Numbered from the stretch's first letter, positions 20,726-30,862 are shown. The stretch: 48,254 nt of DNA from Sphingosinicella sp. YJ22 (GCF_011320075.1 NZ_JAANPA010000020.1:1-48254), one strand, 5' to 3'. Numbers and translations are program-made. Notes: generated from the sequence alone by a model not told the origin.

Positions 20726-21838
20726 GTGACGCGTAACCTCCGCTCTTTGCTCCTCGTCTCGACCGCCGCCGCCTTCGCGCTTGGCGGCGCCGGCCTCGTC
20801 TATGCCCAGCTCGAAGGCGCCGATCGCGGCATCCCACCGATCGACAGCAGCTCCAATCTGGAGGTCGACGGCATTCAGGTCGACGTCGGCGGTGACGACG
20901 CCAACGAGGCGCGGCTCAACGGCTGGCGCGTCGCCCAGCGCCTCGGCTGGCGCAAATTGTGGGCGCGCAGCACCGGCCGCCCGGAGAATCAGGCGCCGAA
21001 CCTCAGTGATTCGGTGCTCAACGACATCGTTTCCGGAATCGTCGTCGAGGAAGAGCAGATCGGGCCGCGGCGCTATGTCGCGCGCTTGGGCCTGCTGTTC
21101 GACCGCGCCCGAACCGGCGAGATGCTCGGCCTCAGCGGCGAGATCCGCCGCTCGGCGCCGATGCTGGTCATCCCGGTGATGCGCACCGGTTCGACCGCTT
21201 ATTCGCTCGAGTTCCGCAATCCCTGGCAGAATGCCTGGGCGCAGTTCCGAACCGCGGGCAGCGCGATCGACTATGTCCGGCCGGTCGGCAGCGGCCCCGA
21301 TCCGCTGCTGCTCAACGCCGCCCAGACCGGCCGCCGAAGCCGCGGCTGGTGGCGCGCCTTGCTCGATCAATATGGCGCCGCCGACATCGTCATCCCCGAG
21401 GTCCAGCTGCGCCGACTCTATCCGGGCGGGCCGGCGGTCGCGCGTTTCACCGCCAAAATCGGTCCGGATGCTCAGGCGATCGGAAGCTTCGAGCTGCGCG
21501 CCGAGAATGCCGGACAGATCCCGGCAATGCTCGCCGACGGCGTTCGCCGGCTCGACCAGCTCTACGTCCAGGCCTTCAATGCCGGGATGCTCCGGCCCGA
21601 TCCGACCCTGGTCACCCCGGCCGCCTTCCTGCCGCCGCCGCCCCCGCAATTGCCGGAGGGCGAGATCGCCGAGCAGCCGTCGGGGCTGACCGAGATCCCG
21701 GCCCAGGAGCTGCCGGTCACCCAAGGCCCGAACGGCCCGGCCAACCTGCTGCCGCCGGCGCAGCCGGCGCCGACTCCCGTGCCAACGCCCGCACCGCCGC
21801 CCGCGCCGAGCCCGACGCCGGGTCCGAGACAGGGCTGA
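20726..21838 (+). CDS. Exported protein of unknown function, DUF2066-like, proline-rich tail
   Basis: A 370-residue protein starting at GTG 20726, with signal peptide (to about residue 28, VYAQ), a globular domain of about residues 40-290 ([73 protein letters not shown]) and a low-complexity Pro-rich C-terminus from about 295. The first part resembles DUF2066 proteins, which are exported and uncharacterised; I am not certain of the family. It precedes hdaA by 6 bases, so the two are probably cotranscribed. Confidence 0.8.
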   Translation: MTRNLRSLLLVSTAAAFALGGAGLVYAQLEGADRGIPPIDSSSNLEVDGIQVDVGGDDANEARLNGWRVAQRLGWRKLWARSTGRPENQAPNLSDSVLNDIVSGIVVEEEQIGPRRYVARLGLLFDRARTGEMLGLSGEIRRSAPMLVIPVMRTGSTAYSLEFRNPWQNAWAQFRTAGSAIDYVRPVGSGPDPLLLNAAQTGRRSRGWWRALLDQYGAADIVIPEVQLRRLYPGGPAVARFTAKIGPDAQAIGSFELRAENAGQIPAMLADGVRRLDQLYVQAFNAGMLRPDPTLVTPAAFLPPPPPQLPEGEIAEQPSGLTEIPAQELPVTQGPNGPANLLPPAQPAPTPVPTPAPPPAPSPTPGPRQG

Positions 21839-21844
21839 CGGGCC

Positions 21845-22471
21845 GTGCAGCGGGACCAGATCGCGCTGCCCTTCGAATGGCCGGTGGCGGACCGCGACGA
21901 GGATTTCCTGGTCGGCGACGCCAACCGTAACGCGTTCATCCACCTGACCCGCTGGTCGCACTGGCCGGTCATGGCGACCCTGCTCACCGGACCGCGCAAG
22001 TCGGGCCGCTCGCTGCTCGGCCGAATCTTCGCCCGCCACACGCGTGGGAGGGTGTTCGACCGGGTGGAAGATCACGATGAGGAAGCACTCTTCCACGCCT
22101 GGAACGACGCCCAGGCGACCCGGCGGCCGCTGCTGATGATCGGCGACCGGCCGCCGCCCGGCTGGGAGATCAGGCTTCCCGACCTCGCCTCGCGCCTTGC
22201 GGCGACGCCGCAGATCGAGATCGGCGAGCCCGACGATTCCCTGCTCGCCGAGCTGATGGTCAAGCTGCTCGCCGACCGCGGCATCGCCGCGCCCGACGGC
22301 CTCGCCGATTTTCTGGTGCCGCGGATCGAGAGAAGTTATGTCGCCCTTCAGAATGTCGTCGATACATTGGATCGCGACATCCTGGCGCACCGCAAGCGGA
22401 TGACTCTGGCGGCCGCGCGCAACGCCCTGGTCGGCGCCGGGTTGATCCGGCGCGCGGCGCGGCGGGCTTGA
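21845..22471 (+). CDS. hdaA: HdaA/Hda-type regulator of DnaA activity
   Basis: A 208-residue DnaA-like AAA+ protein without DNA-binding domain. The N-terminus carries QIALPF (residues 5-10), a match to the beta-clamp-binding hexapeptide. A degenerate Walker A follows, [11 protein letters not shown] (about 48), with Arg in place of Lys, as in E. coli Hda. In Caulobacter HdaA with the clamp stimulates DnaA-ATP hydrolysis (RIDA) and so prevents re-initiation. Neighbours purM, ppk1 and ppx match the gene order around hdaA in alphaproteobacteria. Start is GTG; no clear ribosome site, in line with coupling to the upstream gene. Confidence 0.88.
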   Translation: MQRDQIALPFEWPVADRDEDFLVGDANRNAFIHLTRWSHWPVMATLLTGPRKSGRSLLGRIFARHTRGRVFDRVEDHDEEALFHAWNDAQATRRPLLMIGDRPPPGWEIRLPDLASRLAATPQIEIGEPDDSLLAELMVKLLADRGIAAPDGLADFLVPRIERSYVALQNVVDTLDRDILAHRKRMTLAAARNALVGAGLIRRAARRA

Positions 22472-22492
22472 GAAGGGACTGGGCAGGCCAGC

Positions 22493-24670
22493 ATGGACAA
22501 TCCGGCTTCCGCGCCACCAGTCCGTGACGCCGCGCCGTCGGCGCCCGCGCCGGCCGCGGCGCCATCGCTCTACTTCAACCGCGAATTGTCCTGGCTCGCC
22601 TTCAACCGGCGGGTTCTGGAGGAGGCGACCAACGAGGCCCACCCGCTGCTCGAACGGCTTCGTTTCCTGTCCATCTCGGGCAACAATCTCGATGAGTTCT
22701 TCATGGTCCGGGTGGCCGGGCTCAAGGGCCAGCAGCTCGAAGGCGTCGAGGAACGCTCGGCAGATGGCCTGACCCCGTCGCAGCAGCTCGTCGCCATCGC
22801 GCGCGAGGCCGACGCGCTCACCGCCGCTCAGCAGGACGTGTGGTCGACCCTGATGGGGCTGCTTCGCCAGTCGGACATGGCGGTGCTCGCCGCCGACGAG
22901 ATCGGCGCGGAGGAGGGGGCCTGGCTCGATTCCTATTTCACCGAGCAGGTCTATCCGGTGATCACCCCCCAGGCGATCGACCCGGCCCACCCGTTCCCGT
23001 TCATCCCGAACAAGGGCTTCTCGCTGATCCTCGATCTCCAGCGGGTCGCCGACGGCGAGCCGATCCAGGAATTGCTGATGGTGCCGGCGACTTTGCCGCG
23101 CTTCATCAGGCTTCCGGGCGAGGCTGAACGCTACGTCGCGATCGAGACTCTGATTCGGCGGCAGATCGGCACGCTTTTCCCAGGCTACACCCTGCTCGGC
23201 GGCGGCGCCTTCCGGATCATCCGCGACAGCGACATCGAGGTCGAGGAAGAGGCCGAGGACCTCGTCCGTTTCTTCCGGACCGCGATCAAGCGCCGCCGCC
23301 GCGGCCGGGTCATCCGGCTCGAGCTCGGCGCCGACATGCCGGAGAACCTCACCGAGATGGTCCGCGACGGCCTCAATGCGACCGACGCGCTGATCTATGA
23401 ATCGACCGGCTTCCTCGGCGTCAGCGACCTCGAGCTGCTGGTCGACGCCGACCGTCCCGATCTCAAGTTCACGCCGTTCACGCCGCGCTTCCCAGAGCGG
23501 ATCCGCGAGTTTGGCGGCGACTGCTTCGCCGCGATCAAGGCCAAGGACATCATCGTCCACCACCCTTATGAGAGCTTTGACGTCGTCGTGGCCTTTCTCC
23601 GCCAGGCTGCGGAGGATCCCGACGTCGTGGCGATCAAGCAGACGCTGTATCGCGCGGGCAAGCAGTCGGCGGTCATCCGCGCCCTCATCGACGCCGCCGA
23701 GGCCGGGAAATCCGTCACTGCCGTGGTCGAGCTGAAGGCGCGCTTCGACGAGGAGCAGAATCTGCTGTGGGCCAACGCCCTCGAACGCGCCGGAGTCCAG
23801 GTCGTCTACGGCTTCATCGAGTGGAAGACCCACGCGAAGATGTCGCTCGTGGTAAGACGCGAAGAAGGCGGGCACCGCACCTACTGCCACCTCGGCACGG
23901 GTAACTATCACCCGGTGACGGCGCGCATCTACACCGACCTCAGTTACTTCACCGCCGATCCCCGGGTCGGCCGGGACGTCGCGCACATCTTCAACTACAT
24001 CACCGGCTATATCGAGCCGCAGGAGCTGGAGCTCCTGTCGATGTCGCCGCAGCGGCTGCGCAAGGACGTCACCGCGCTGATCGACCGCGAGATCCGCAAT
24101 GCCAAGGCGGGCAAGCCGGGCGCGATCTGGGCGAAGATGAATTCGCTGGTTGATGCGCCGCTGATCGACAAGCTCTACGAGGCGAGCCGAGCCGGGGTGG
24201 AGATCGAGCTGATCGTGCGCGGCATCTGCTGCCTCAGGCCGGGCTTGCCGGAAATCTCGGAAAATATCCGGGTGAAGTCGGTTCTGGGGCGTTTCCTGGA
24301 GCACAGCCGAATCTGGTGCTTCGGCAACGGCGAGGCGCTGCCGAGCCGCAAGGCCAGGGTCTATATCAGCTCCGCCGACTGGATGCCGCGCAACTTCGAT
24401 CGCCGCGTCGAATACGCCGCCCCGCTCGAGAATGCGACGGTCCAGCGGCAGGTGCTCGACCAGGTGATGGTCGCCAACATCATCGACAACGAGCAGAGCT
24501 GGCGCCTCAACGGCGACGGCACGTACAGCCGGGTCCGTCCCGGCCGCGGCGAGAAGCCGTTCAACCTACACCATTATTTCATGACCAATCCGTCGCTCTC
24601 CGGCCGCGGCGCGGCGCTCAAGACCGGCGGCAAGGGGCCTCAGAAGCTCCAGCTCTCGCGCGGCGCCTGA
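22493..24670 (+). CDS. ppk1: Polyphosphate kinase 1
   Basis: A 725-residue PPK1 with N-terminal ([18 protein letters not shown]), head ([15 protein letters not shown]), and two phospholipase-D-like C-terminal domains. [18 protein letters not shown] (about residue 445) holds the His that becomes phosphorylated, and [19 protein letters not shown] and [17 protein letters not shown] are conserved catalytic stretches. It reversibly makes inorganic polyphosphate from ATP. The gene is directly followed (6 bases) by ppx. Confidence 0.97.
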   Translation: MDNPASAPPVRDAAPSAPAPAAAPSLYFNRELSWLAFNRRVLEEATNEAHPLLERLRFLSISGNNLDEFFMVRVAGLKGQQLEGVEERSADGLTPSQQLVAIAREADALTAAQQDVWSTLMGLLRQSDMAVLAADEIGAEEGAWLDSYFTEQVYPVITPQAIDPAHPFPFIPNKGFSLILDLQRVADGEPIQELLMVPATLPRFIRLPGEAERYVAIETLIRRQIGTLFPGYTLLGGGAFRIIRDSDIEVEEEAEDLVRFFRTAIKRRRRGRVIRLELGADMPENLTEMVRDGLNATDALIYESTGFLGVSDLELLVDADRPDLKFTPFTPRFPERIREFGGDCFAAIKAKDIIVHHPYESFDVVVAFLRQAAEDPDVVAIKQTLYRAGKQSAVIRALIDAAEAGKSVTAVVELKARFDEEQNLLWANALERAGVQVVYGFIEWKTHAKMSLVVRREEGGHRTYCHLGTGNYHPVTARIYTDLSYFTADPRVGRDVAHIFNYITGYIEPQELELLSMSPQRLRKDVTALIDREIRNAKAGKPGAIWAKMNSLVDAPLIDKLYEASRAGVEIELIVRGICCLRPGLPEISENIRVKSVLGRFLEHSRIWCFGNGEALPSRKARVYISSADWMPRNFDRRVEYAAPLENATVQRQVLDQVMVANIIDNEQSWRLNGDGTYSRVRPGRGEKPFNLHHYFMTNPSLSGRGAALKTGGKGPQKLQLSRGA

Positions 24671-24676
24671 CCAGGA

Positions 24677-26134
24677 ATGTCTGTCCGCAAACCGGTCGCG
24701 ACGATCGACATCGGGTCGAACTCCGTCCGTCTCGTCGTTTATTCGGGGGCGACTCGCGCGCCGTCCATCCTGTTCAACGAGAAGGTGATGGCGGGGCTTG
24801 GCCGTAACATCGACGAGACCGGCAATCTGTCGCCGGAGGCCCAGCAGCGCGCCCTCGCCGCGATCGCGCGCTTCCGCCTCATCGTCGACAATATGGGCGC
24901 TGCCCGCACCCGCATCTTCGCCACTGCGGCGGTGCGCGAGGCAGCCAACGGCCCCGGCTTCCTCGACGAGGTGCGCCGGCTCGGCTTCGACCCGCTGGTC
25001 CTGTCGGGCGAGGAGGAAGCGCGCCTCGCGGGGCTCGGCGTCATTTCCGGATCGCCGGGCGCGGACGGGATCGTCGGGGACCTTGGCGGCGGCAGCCTGG
25101 AATTGGTCGACATCGGCGACGGCGAGGTCAGGCGCCGGACGTCGCTGCCGCTCGGCGTGCTTCGGCTCGTCGCGATTCGGGACAAGCCCGACGCCGCGCT
25201 TCTGCGCCGAATCTGCCGAATCCTCGAGCAGACCCATTTCCGCGAGTCGGCGGTTGGCCGGCCGTTTTACATGGTCGGCGGGTCGTGGCGCTCGCTGGCG
25301 CGGCTCGACCTCGCGTTCACCGGCCACCCGTTGCCGGTCATTCACCAGCACGTGATGGATCCGGGCCGCCCGAAGGCCTTGCAGCGCCACCTTTCCCGAC
25401 TTGCCGTGCGCGAGGCGAAGGAGACCGGAATCACGGCCGCGCGCGTGCCGGTTCTCCCCCACGCCAACCTGCTCCTGCGCGCGGTCGTCGACACGCTGCG
25501 ACCGAGCATGCTGGTCTCCTCCGCCTTCGGCGTGCGCGAGGGGCTGCTCTACGACGATCTCGACGAGGAGACGCGCCGGCTCGACCCGCTGATCGAGGAA
25601 GCGCGCGAGGCGGGGGAGGAGCATGGCCGTTTCCCCCAGCATGGCGCCCGGATCGATCGCTGGATCGCGCCGGTCTTCGACGACACGCCGGCGAGCGCGC
25701 GCATCCGCCTCGCCGCCTGCCTGCTGTCGGACATCGCCTGGGCGGCTCATCCCGATTTCCGCGCCGAACGCGGAATCGACATGGCGCTTCATGGCGACTG
25801 GGTGGCGATCGACGCCCCGGGCCGGGTCATGCTCGCCCAGGCGCTCTTCGCCAATTTCGGCGGCAGCGGCTTTCCCTATCCCGCCATGGCGGCCCTGTGC
25901 TGGGAAGGGGCGCTGAAGCGCGCCCGCCAATGGGGCCTCGCCATGCGCCTGGCGCAGAGGCTCAGCGCGGGCGTCGAGGCGCCGCTGCGCGACAGCTCAT
26001 TGCGCATCGAGGGAGACGAGCTGGTGCTTCGCCTGCCGACCCGCGACTCGGCCCTGCTCGGGGAAGTCGTCGAGCGGCGGTTGAAGGCGCTGGCGACGTC
26101 GCTCGACAGAAGGCCGCGTGCGCTGCTGATCTAG
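24677..26134 (+). CDS. ppx: Exopolyphosphatase, Ppx/GppA family
   Basis: A 485-residue protein. TIDIGSNSVRLVVY is the N-terminal phosphate-binding motif, FATAAVREAANG the adenosine-type motif, LSGEEEARLAG with the catalytic Glu, and GDLGGGSLELV the second glycine loop. The C-terminal half (from about 310) is an HD-like helical domain, as in Ppx. It hydrolyses terminal phosphate from polyphosphate and perhaps pppGpp. The ppk1-ppx pair forms one operon. The stop TAG overlaps the convergent I78 gene in a shared CTAG. Confidence 0.94.
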   Translation: MSVRKPVATIDIGSNSVRLVVYSGATRAPSILFNEKVMAGLGRNIDETGNLSPEAQQRALAAIARFRLIVDNMGAARTRIFATAAVREAANGPGFLDEVRRLGFDPLVLSGEEEARLAGLGVISGSPGADGIVGDLGGGSLELVDIGDGEVRRRTSLPLGVLRLVAIRDKPDAALLRRICRILEQTHFRESAVGRPFYMVGGSWRSLARLDLAFTGHPLPVIHQHVMDPGRPKALQRHLSRLAVREAKETGITAARVPVLPHANLLLRAVVDTLRPSMLVSSAFGVREGLLYDDLDEETRRLDPLIEEAREAGEEHGRFPQHGARIDRWIAPVFDDTPASARIRLAACLLSDIAWAAHPDFRAERGIDMALHGDWVAIDAPGRVMLAQALFANFGGSGFPYPAMAALCWEGALKRARQWGLAMRLAQRLSAGVEAPLRDSSLRIEGDELVLRLPTRDSALLGEVVERRLKALATSLDRRPRALLI

Positions 26135-26424
26135 CCGCAGTTGAAGCCGGTCACCACGATGGCGGCGTCGAGCATGATGTTGAGCCGGTCCAGCCGGTGA
26201 TCCATCGTCACCATGTCGCCCGGCCTGATCCAGCGGATCGTGCGCGAATTGGAGATTCGCATCGCCTCGGTGCCGAGCCGCTGGGTCGCCGGCTGGCCGA
26301 CCAGGCTGCCGAGATTGGCCGTGCTGCAGGCGTAGCGCGGATCGTCATTGGCCGGGATATCGTCGTTGACCGTCTCGCACCCCGCCGCCGCCAACAGGGC
26401 GAATGCCACCACCACGTTACGCAT
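26131..26424 (-). CDS. Small lipoprotein, I78-family peptidase inhibitor
   Basis: A 97-residue protein with signal sequence and lipobox-like LLAAAGC (Cys16). The mature part has GQPATQRL, the segment around RTIRWIRPGDMVTMDHRLDRLNIMLD and a closing GFNCG, which is the pattern of inhibitor family I78 (Inhibitor_I78; serine protease inhibitors with two Cys, here one remains beside the lipid Cys: residue 33 and the last Cys). The start overlaps the rnd stop by 8 bases (ATGCGTAA), so it is cotranscribed with rnd. Confidence 0.82.
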   Translation of the reverse strand: MRNVVVAFALLAAAGCETVNDDIPANDDPRYACSTANLGSLVGQPATQRLGTEAMRISNSRTIRWIRPGDMVTMDHRLDRLNIMLDAAIVVTGFNCG

Positions 26425-27595
26425 CTTGTTCCTCCGTCCGCGTCATCACCAGCTTGCCGCGCCGGACCGCGAAGGCAAGCCGCCCCTCGACAAGGTCCAG
26501 CGCGTCGCGGCCGAATTCCTCGAACCGCCAGCCCTGGAGGATGGCGAGGCCATTACGCTTGCCGGCGGCGAGCTGTTCCAGCTCCTCCGAGCGCGCCACC
26601 AGCCGCGCCGCGACGTTGCTCTCGCGGGCGCGGATCTTGAGCAGCAGCTTCAACAGGTCGGCGACCAGCGCGCCTTCCTTGCCGAGCGCAGGACCGCGCT
26701 CGTCGCGGGCGGGCATTTCGGCGGGGGAAAGCGGCTGGGCGGCGGCGAGCGCGTCCATCAACCGGGTGCCGATGTCGTTGCCCTTCCAGGCCGGCGAAAG
26801 GCCGCGCACCCGCGCTAGCGCCTCCTGGTTGACGGGCGGATGCATGGCGATGTCGGCCAGCGTCTCGTCCTTCATGATGCGGCCGCGCGGCAGGTTCTTC
26901 GAGCGCGCCTCGATCTCGCGCCACGCCGCAAGCGCCTTGAGGCGGCCAAGCACATCGGGCTTCTTGCTGGCGATCTTCACCCGCTTCCACGATTCCGAGG
27001 GGTCGTTGAGATAGTTGGTCGGGTCGGCGAGCCGCTCCATTTCCTGGTCGAGCCACGCGCCGCGGCCGGTCCGCCGCAGCCGGTCGAGCATCTTCGGGAA
27101 CAAGGTCGCGAGATGGGTGACGTCGCCGATCGCATAGTCGATCTGGCGTGCGTCGAGCGGCCGGCGGCCCCAGTCGGTGAAGCGGGCGCCCTTGTCGAGA
27201 TGCTTGCCGAGCAGGCTCTCGACGAGGTTCTGGTAGCCGACCTGCTCGCCGAGTCCGAGCGCCATCGCCGCGATCTGGGTGTCGAACAGGGGATGCGGCG
27301 TGCTTCCAGTGAGGTTGAAGATGATCTCGATATCCTGGCCGCCGGCATGGAAGACCTTGAGGATATTCTCGTTGTTGACGAGCAGGTTGAGCAGCGGCGT
27401 GAGGTCGAGATCCGGGGACTTCGGATCGATCGGCGCGGCCTCCTCGGACGAGGCGACCTGGACCAGGCACAGGTCGGGCCAGTAGCTGTTCTCGCGCATG
27501 AACTCGGTGTCGACGGTGATGAACGGCGCGGTCGCGAGGCGCTCGCACAGGGCCGTCAGTTCGTCGGTCGTGGTAATCAACGGGTGAATAAGCAT
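26417..27595 (-). CDS. rnd: Ribonuclease D
   Basis: A 392-residue 3'-5' exonuclease for tRNA 3'-end trimming. DEDD motifs are visible: VDTEFMRE (Exo I), HAGGQDIEII (Exo II), YAIGDVTHL (Exo III with the Tyr). The HRDC helical region lies at about 210-290. ATG at 27595 is chosen because the following sequence MLIHPLITT fits the family N-terminus; the longer frame from 27697 extends into the divergent aspS promoter region. Upstream gene of the I78 lipoprotein operon. Confidence 0.93.
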   Translation of the reverse strand: MLIHPLITTTDELTALCERLATAPFITVDTEFMRENSYWPDLCLVQVASSEEAAPIDPKSPDLDLTPLLNLLVNNENILKVFHAGGQDIEIIFNLTGSTPHPLFDTQIAAMALGLGEQVGYQNLVESLLGKHLDKGARFTDWGRRPLDARQIDYAIGDVTHLATLFPKMLDRLRRTGRGAWLDQEMERLADPTNYLNDPSESWKRVKIASKKPDVLGRLKALAAWREIEARSKNLPRGRIMKDETLADIAMHPPVNQEALARVRGLSPAWKGNDIGTRLMDALAAAQPLSPAEMPARDERGPALGKEGALVADLLKLLLKIRARESNVAARLVARSEELEQLAAGKRNGLAILQGWRFEEFGRDALDLVEGRLAFAVRRGKLVMTRTEEQDA

Positions 27596-27716
27596 CGCGC
27601 GCTCATAGGGAGCTTGGCCGCGGCTGAAAACTGCCTCGCTCAAGGATTGGACATATTCCTGTGAGCGGGTAGGGGGAGCGCCGATCCCAACCACCAATAT
27701 CTACTCTGACAGGGCG

Positions 27717-29543
27717 ATGAAAATGCACGCGTACCGGACCCACAATTGCGGCGAGCTCCGCGCGAGCCATGTCGGCGAGTCCGTCAAGCTGTCCGGCTGG
27801 GTCCACCGCAAGCGCGACCACGGCAATCTGCTCTTCGTCGACCTGCGCGACCATTATGGCCTCACCCAGATCGTGGTGGAGACGAGCGACGCGGCGTTCG
27901 CGGCCCTGGACACGGCGCGCACCGAATCGGTGGTGACGGTCGAGGGCAGGGTCGTCGCGCGTGACGCCGAGGTGGTGAACCCGAACCTTCCGACCGGCCA
28001 TATCGAGATCCACGCGACCGGAGTCACCGTCCAGTCGGCGGCGCAGGAGCTGCCGATGCCGGTGTTCGGCGACCAGGAATATCCCGAGGAGATCCGGCTC
28101 AAGTACCGCTATCTCGACCTTCGCCGCGAGCGGCCGCACGCCAACATCCTGCTCCGCAGCCAGGTGATCAGCTCGATCCGCCGGCGCATGATCGAGCAGG
28201 ATTTCGTCGAGTTCCAGACTCCGATCCTGACCGCGTCGAGCCCCGAGGGCGCGCGCGACTATCTCGTCCCGAGCCGGGTCCACCCGGGCAAGTTCTACGC
28301 GCTCCCGCAGGCGCCGCAGATGTTCAAGCAGCTGATCATGGTCGCGGGCTTCGACCGCTATTTCCAGATCGCGCCCTGCTTCCGCGACGAGGACGCCCGC
28401 GCCGACCGCAGCCCGGGCGAGTTCTACCAGCTCGACTTCGAGATGAGCTTCGTCACCCAGGAGGACGTGTTCAACGCGATCGAGCCGGTGCTCGCGGGCG
28501 TGTTCGAGGAGTTCGCCAACGGCAAGTCGGTCACCCCGGCCGGCCAGTTCCCGCGCATTCCCTACAGGGAATCGATGCTGAAATATGGCAACGACAAGCC
28601 GGACCTCCGCAACCCACTGATCATCAAGGACGTCACCGAGCATTTCCGCGGATCGGGCTTCGGCCTGTTCGCTAAGATGGTCGAGACCGGCAACGTCGTC
28701 CGCGCCATCCCCGCGCCGGGCACCGCCGAGAAGAGCCGCAAGTTCTTCGACGACATGAACGAGTGGGCGCGCAGCGAAGGCTTTGCCGGCCTCGGCTACG
28801 TCACCCAGAAGGGCGGCGAGCTCGGCGGCCCGATCGCCAAGAATCATGGCGAGGAGGGCATGCGCAAGCTGATCGCCGAATTGGGCCTCGGCCCCGACGA
28901 CGGCATTTTCTTCGCCGCCGGCAAGGAGAGCCAAGCGGCCAAGCTCGCCGGTCTCGCCCGCACCCGAGTCGGCGAGGAGCTCGGCCTCATCGAGCAGGAT
29001 TCCTACAAGTTCTGCTGGATCGTCGATTTCCCGATGTACGAATATGACGAGGAGGCGAAGAAGGTCGACTTCTCGCACAACCCGTTCTCGATGCCGCAGG
29101 GCGAGCTCGAGGCGCTCGAGACCAAGGACCCCTTGGACATCCTCGCCTTCCAATATGACATCGTCTGCAACGGCGTTGAGCTGTCGTCGGGCGCGATCCG
29201 GAACCACCGCCCGGACATCATGTACAAGGCGTTCGAGATCGCAGGCTACACCAGGGAAGATGTCGACACGAACTTCGCCGGCATGATCAACGCGTTCAAG
29301 TACGGCGCTCCGCCGCACGGAGGCTCGGCGCCGGGCATCGACCGAATCGTCATGCTGCTCGCCGACGAGCCCAACATCCGCGAGGTCGTCCTCTTCCCGA
29401 TGAACCAGCGCGCCGAGGACCTGATGATGAACGCGCCGAGCGAGGTCACCGCCAAGCAGCTCAAGGAGCTTCACATCCGCGTCGTTCCGCCGGCCGGCAC
29501 CAGCACGACGAAGGATCCGGCCAAGACGGTCGCCCCGGAATGA
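27717..29543 (+). CDS. aspS: Aspartyl-tRNA synthetase
   Basis: A 608-residue class IIb synthetase. N-terminal OB-fold anticodon domain ([26 protein letters not shown]), motif 2 ([21 protein letters not shown]), bacterial GAD insertion (about 290-420) and motif 3 ([19 protein letters not shown]). The first ATG is 27717; a second at 27723 ([13 protein letters not shown]) has the better spaced AGGG and may be the true start. Whether it is discriminating or also mischarges tRNA-Asn cannot be told by eye. Divergent from rnd. Confidence 0.97.
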   Translation: MKMHAYRTHNCGELRASHVGESVKLSGWVHRKRDHGNLLFVDLRDHYGLTQIVVETSDAAFAALDTARTESVVTVEGRVVARDAEVVNPNLPTGHIEIHATGVTVQSAAQELPMPVFGDQEYPEEIRLKYRYLDLRRERPHANILLRSQVISSIRRRMIEQDFVEFQTPILTASSPEGARDYLVPSRVHPGKFYALPQAPQMFKQLIMVAGFDRYFQIAPCFRDEDARADRSPGEFYQLDFEMSFVTQEDVFNAIEPVLAGVFEEFANGKSVTPAGQFPRIPYRESMLKYGNDKPDLRNPLIIKDVTEHFRGSGFGLFAKMVETGNVVRAIPAPGTAEKSRKFFDDMNEWARSEGFAGLGYVTQKGGELGGPIAKNHGEEGMRKLIAELGLGPDDGIFFAAGKESQAAKLAGLARTRVGEELGLIEQDSYKFCWIVDFPMYEYDEEAKKVDFSHNPFSMPQGELEALETKDPLDILAFQYDIVCNGVELSSGAIRNHRPDIMYKAFEIAGYTREDVDTNFAGMINAFKYGAPPHGGSAPGIDRIVMLLADEPNIREVVLFPMNQRAEDLMMNAPSEVTAKQLKELHIRVVPPAGTSTTKDPAKTVAPE

Positions 29544-29550
29544 CACACTT

Positions 29551-29645
29551 CCCTCCCGCTTTCGGGAGGGCGCCGGGTGGACCGGTTGAGGATGAAGCGG
29601 GCGGGGAGTACCCCCACCCCTGACCCCTTCCGCGGGCGGAAGGGG
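29551..29645 (+). repeat. Two GC-rich hairpins between aspS and ppk2 (dispersed-repeat type)
   Basis: Hairpin A: CCCTCCCG (29551-29558) / CGGGAGGG (29563-29570), just behind the aspS stop. Hairpin B: CCCCTTCCG (29624-29632) / CGGAAGGGG (29637-29645). No T-run follows either. The 3' arm of hairpin B overlaps the start of the purine-rich ribosome site of ppk2 (GGAGGG at 29643-29648). Pairs of this kind resemble intergenic palindromic repeats common in sphingomonads (from memory). Confidence 0.65.
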
Positions 29646-29656
29646 AGGGACCGCAC

Positions 29657-30445
29657 ATGACCATCGACCTGTCCGATTACGAAGCCGGCGGCGAATATCA
29701 GGGCGACTATGGGTCGGACCTGGCCGATCTCCAGGAGCGCATCGCCCGCCTGCTGGTGAGCCTGCACCTACACGGCCGCCGGGCGATCGTCGTCGCCGAG
29801 GGCTGGGACGCGGCGGGCAAGGGCGGGGCGATCCAGCGCATGACCGCCAAATGCGATCCGCGCCACTACAAGGTGTGGCCGATCGCGGCGCCGAGCGAGG
29901 GGGAAAAGGCCCGCCACTATCTCTGGCGCTTCTGGAACCGGCTGCCGCGCGACGGCGAACTCGCGATCTTCGACCGCAGCTGGTACGGCCGAGTCCTCGT
30001 CGAGCGAGTGGAAGGGCTGGCCGGGGAGGACGCCTGGCGCCGCGCCTATGACGAGATCAACGAGTTCGAGGCGCAGCAGATTTCGGACCGGACCTTGATC
30101 GTCAAATTGTTCTTCCACGTCACCGAGCAGACCCAGCGCAAGCGAATCGAGGCGCGGCTGGGCGACCCGTGGAAGCGCTGGAAGGTGACCGCGGAGGATT
30201 TCCGAAACATCCGCCGGCGCGACGACTATCTGGCGGCGATGAAGGACATGTTCCGCGAGACCGACACCCGCTGGGCGCCGTGGACGGCGATCGACGCCAA
30301 CGACAAGAAGGCGGCGCGCATCGCCGCGCTTGGGGCGGTGGCCAAGGCGCTTGCCGGCCACGTCCCGGCCAAGCCGCCGAAAGTCCGTCCCGAAATGGAA
30401 CAGGCGGCGCAGGATTTTCTGGAAGGCCGCGGCGGAAGCGCTTGA
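29657..30445 (+). CDS. ppk2: Polyphosphate kinase 2 family protein
   Basis: A 262-residue P-loop phosphotransferase. Walker A AEGWDAAGKGGAI (about 47-59), Walker B IFDRSWYGRVLVERV (about 104-118), and the lid region with KLFFHVTEQTQRKRIEARLGDPWKRWK. The PPK2 family transfers phosphate between polyphosphate and nucleoside mono- or diphosphates; the class (NDP- or NMP-phosphorylating) is not clear. Preceded by GGAGGG, 8 bases before ATG. It lies 5 kb from ppk1-ppx. Confidence 0.92.
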   Translation: MTIDLSDYEAGGEYQGDYGSDLADLQERIARLLVSLHLHGRRAIVVAEGWDAAGKGGAIQRMTAKCDPRHYKVWPIAAPSEGEKARHYLWRFWNRLPRDGELAIFDRSWYGRVLVERVEGLAGEDAWRRAYDEINEFEAQQISDRTLIVKLFFHVTEQTQRKRIEARLGDPWKRWKVTAEDFRNIRRRDDYLAAMKDMFRETDTRWAPWTAIDANDKKAARIAALGAVAKALAGHVPAKPPKVRPEMEQAAQDFLEGRGGSA

Positions 30446-30505
30446 AAAGGCGCGGTCGGAGGCGTTTGGTTAACGGCGAAGAGCCGCACCGCCTGGAGCC
30501 CGCCC

Positions 30506-30862
30506 ATGCGACACACCGCTTTCGCCGCGCTCGCCCTACTCTTGCTGGCGGCCTGCACGACCTACGACCGCTACGGCCATGACCGTCCCCATCATCGCGG
30601 CGGCTGGGACTATCGCGACGACGAGTGGGCCGGTCGCTGGGGCGGTGATGGCCTCGACCGGCTCGATCCGTGGCTCGAGGATACCGAGGAGGGGCGGGAG
30701 ATCGTGCACCGCCAGCTCGGCCCGCGCCCGTGGGGCGGGGTGTCGGTGCGCGATCTCAACATCAGCTTCCGCCGCTCGGCCGACGCCAATCGCGACATGC
30801 GCCTGACCGACGGCGAGATCCGCCTCGCTCTGTCGCGCTGGGCCGATTACGGCGGGCGCTAG
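30506..30862 (+). CDS. Small lipoprotein with one EF-hand loop
   Basis: A 118-residue protein with a clear lipobox, LLLAAC (Cys17), a His/Asp/Trp/Gly-rich region (20-50) and a canonical 12-residue EF-hand loop, DANRDMRLTDGE (residues 93-104), with acidic or Asn residues at loop positions 1, 3, 5 and 12. It is thus probably an outer-membrane- or periplasm-facing lipoprotein that may bind Ca2+; no enzymatic motif. A GTTAAC lies 32 bases before the start. Its stop shares CTAG with convergent greB. Confidence 0.8.
   Translation: MRHTAFAALALLLLAACTTYDRYGHDRPHHRGGWDYRDDEWAGRWGGDGLDRLDPWLEDTEEGREIVHRQLGPRPWGGVSVRDLNISFRRSADANRDMRLTDGEIRLALSRWADYGGR

Noticed and set aside
20654-24304. Continuation of the purM frame to a 1585-codon minus-strand reading frame
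   Set aside because: It lies opposite the exported protein, hdaA and ppk1, whose protein families are clear. Long antisense frames arise from GC-rich codon bias; the amino-acid composition (Arg/Ala/Asp/His-rich) has no domain.
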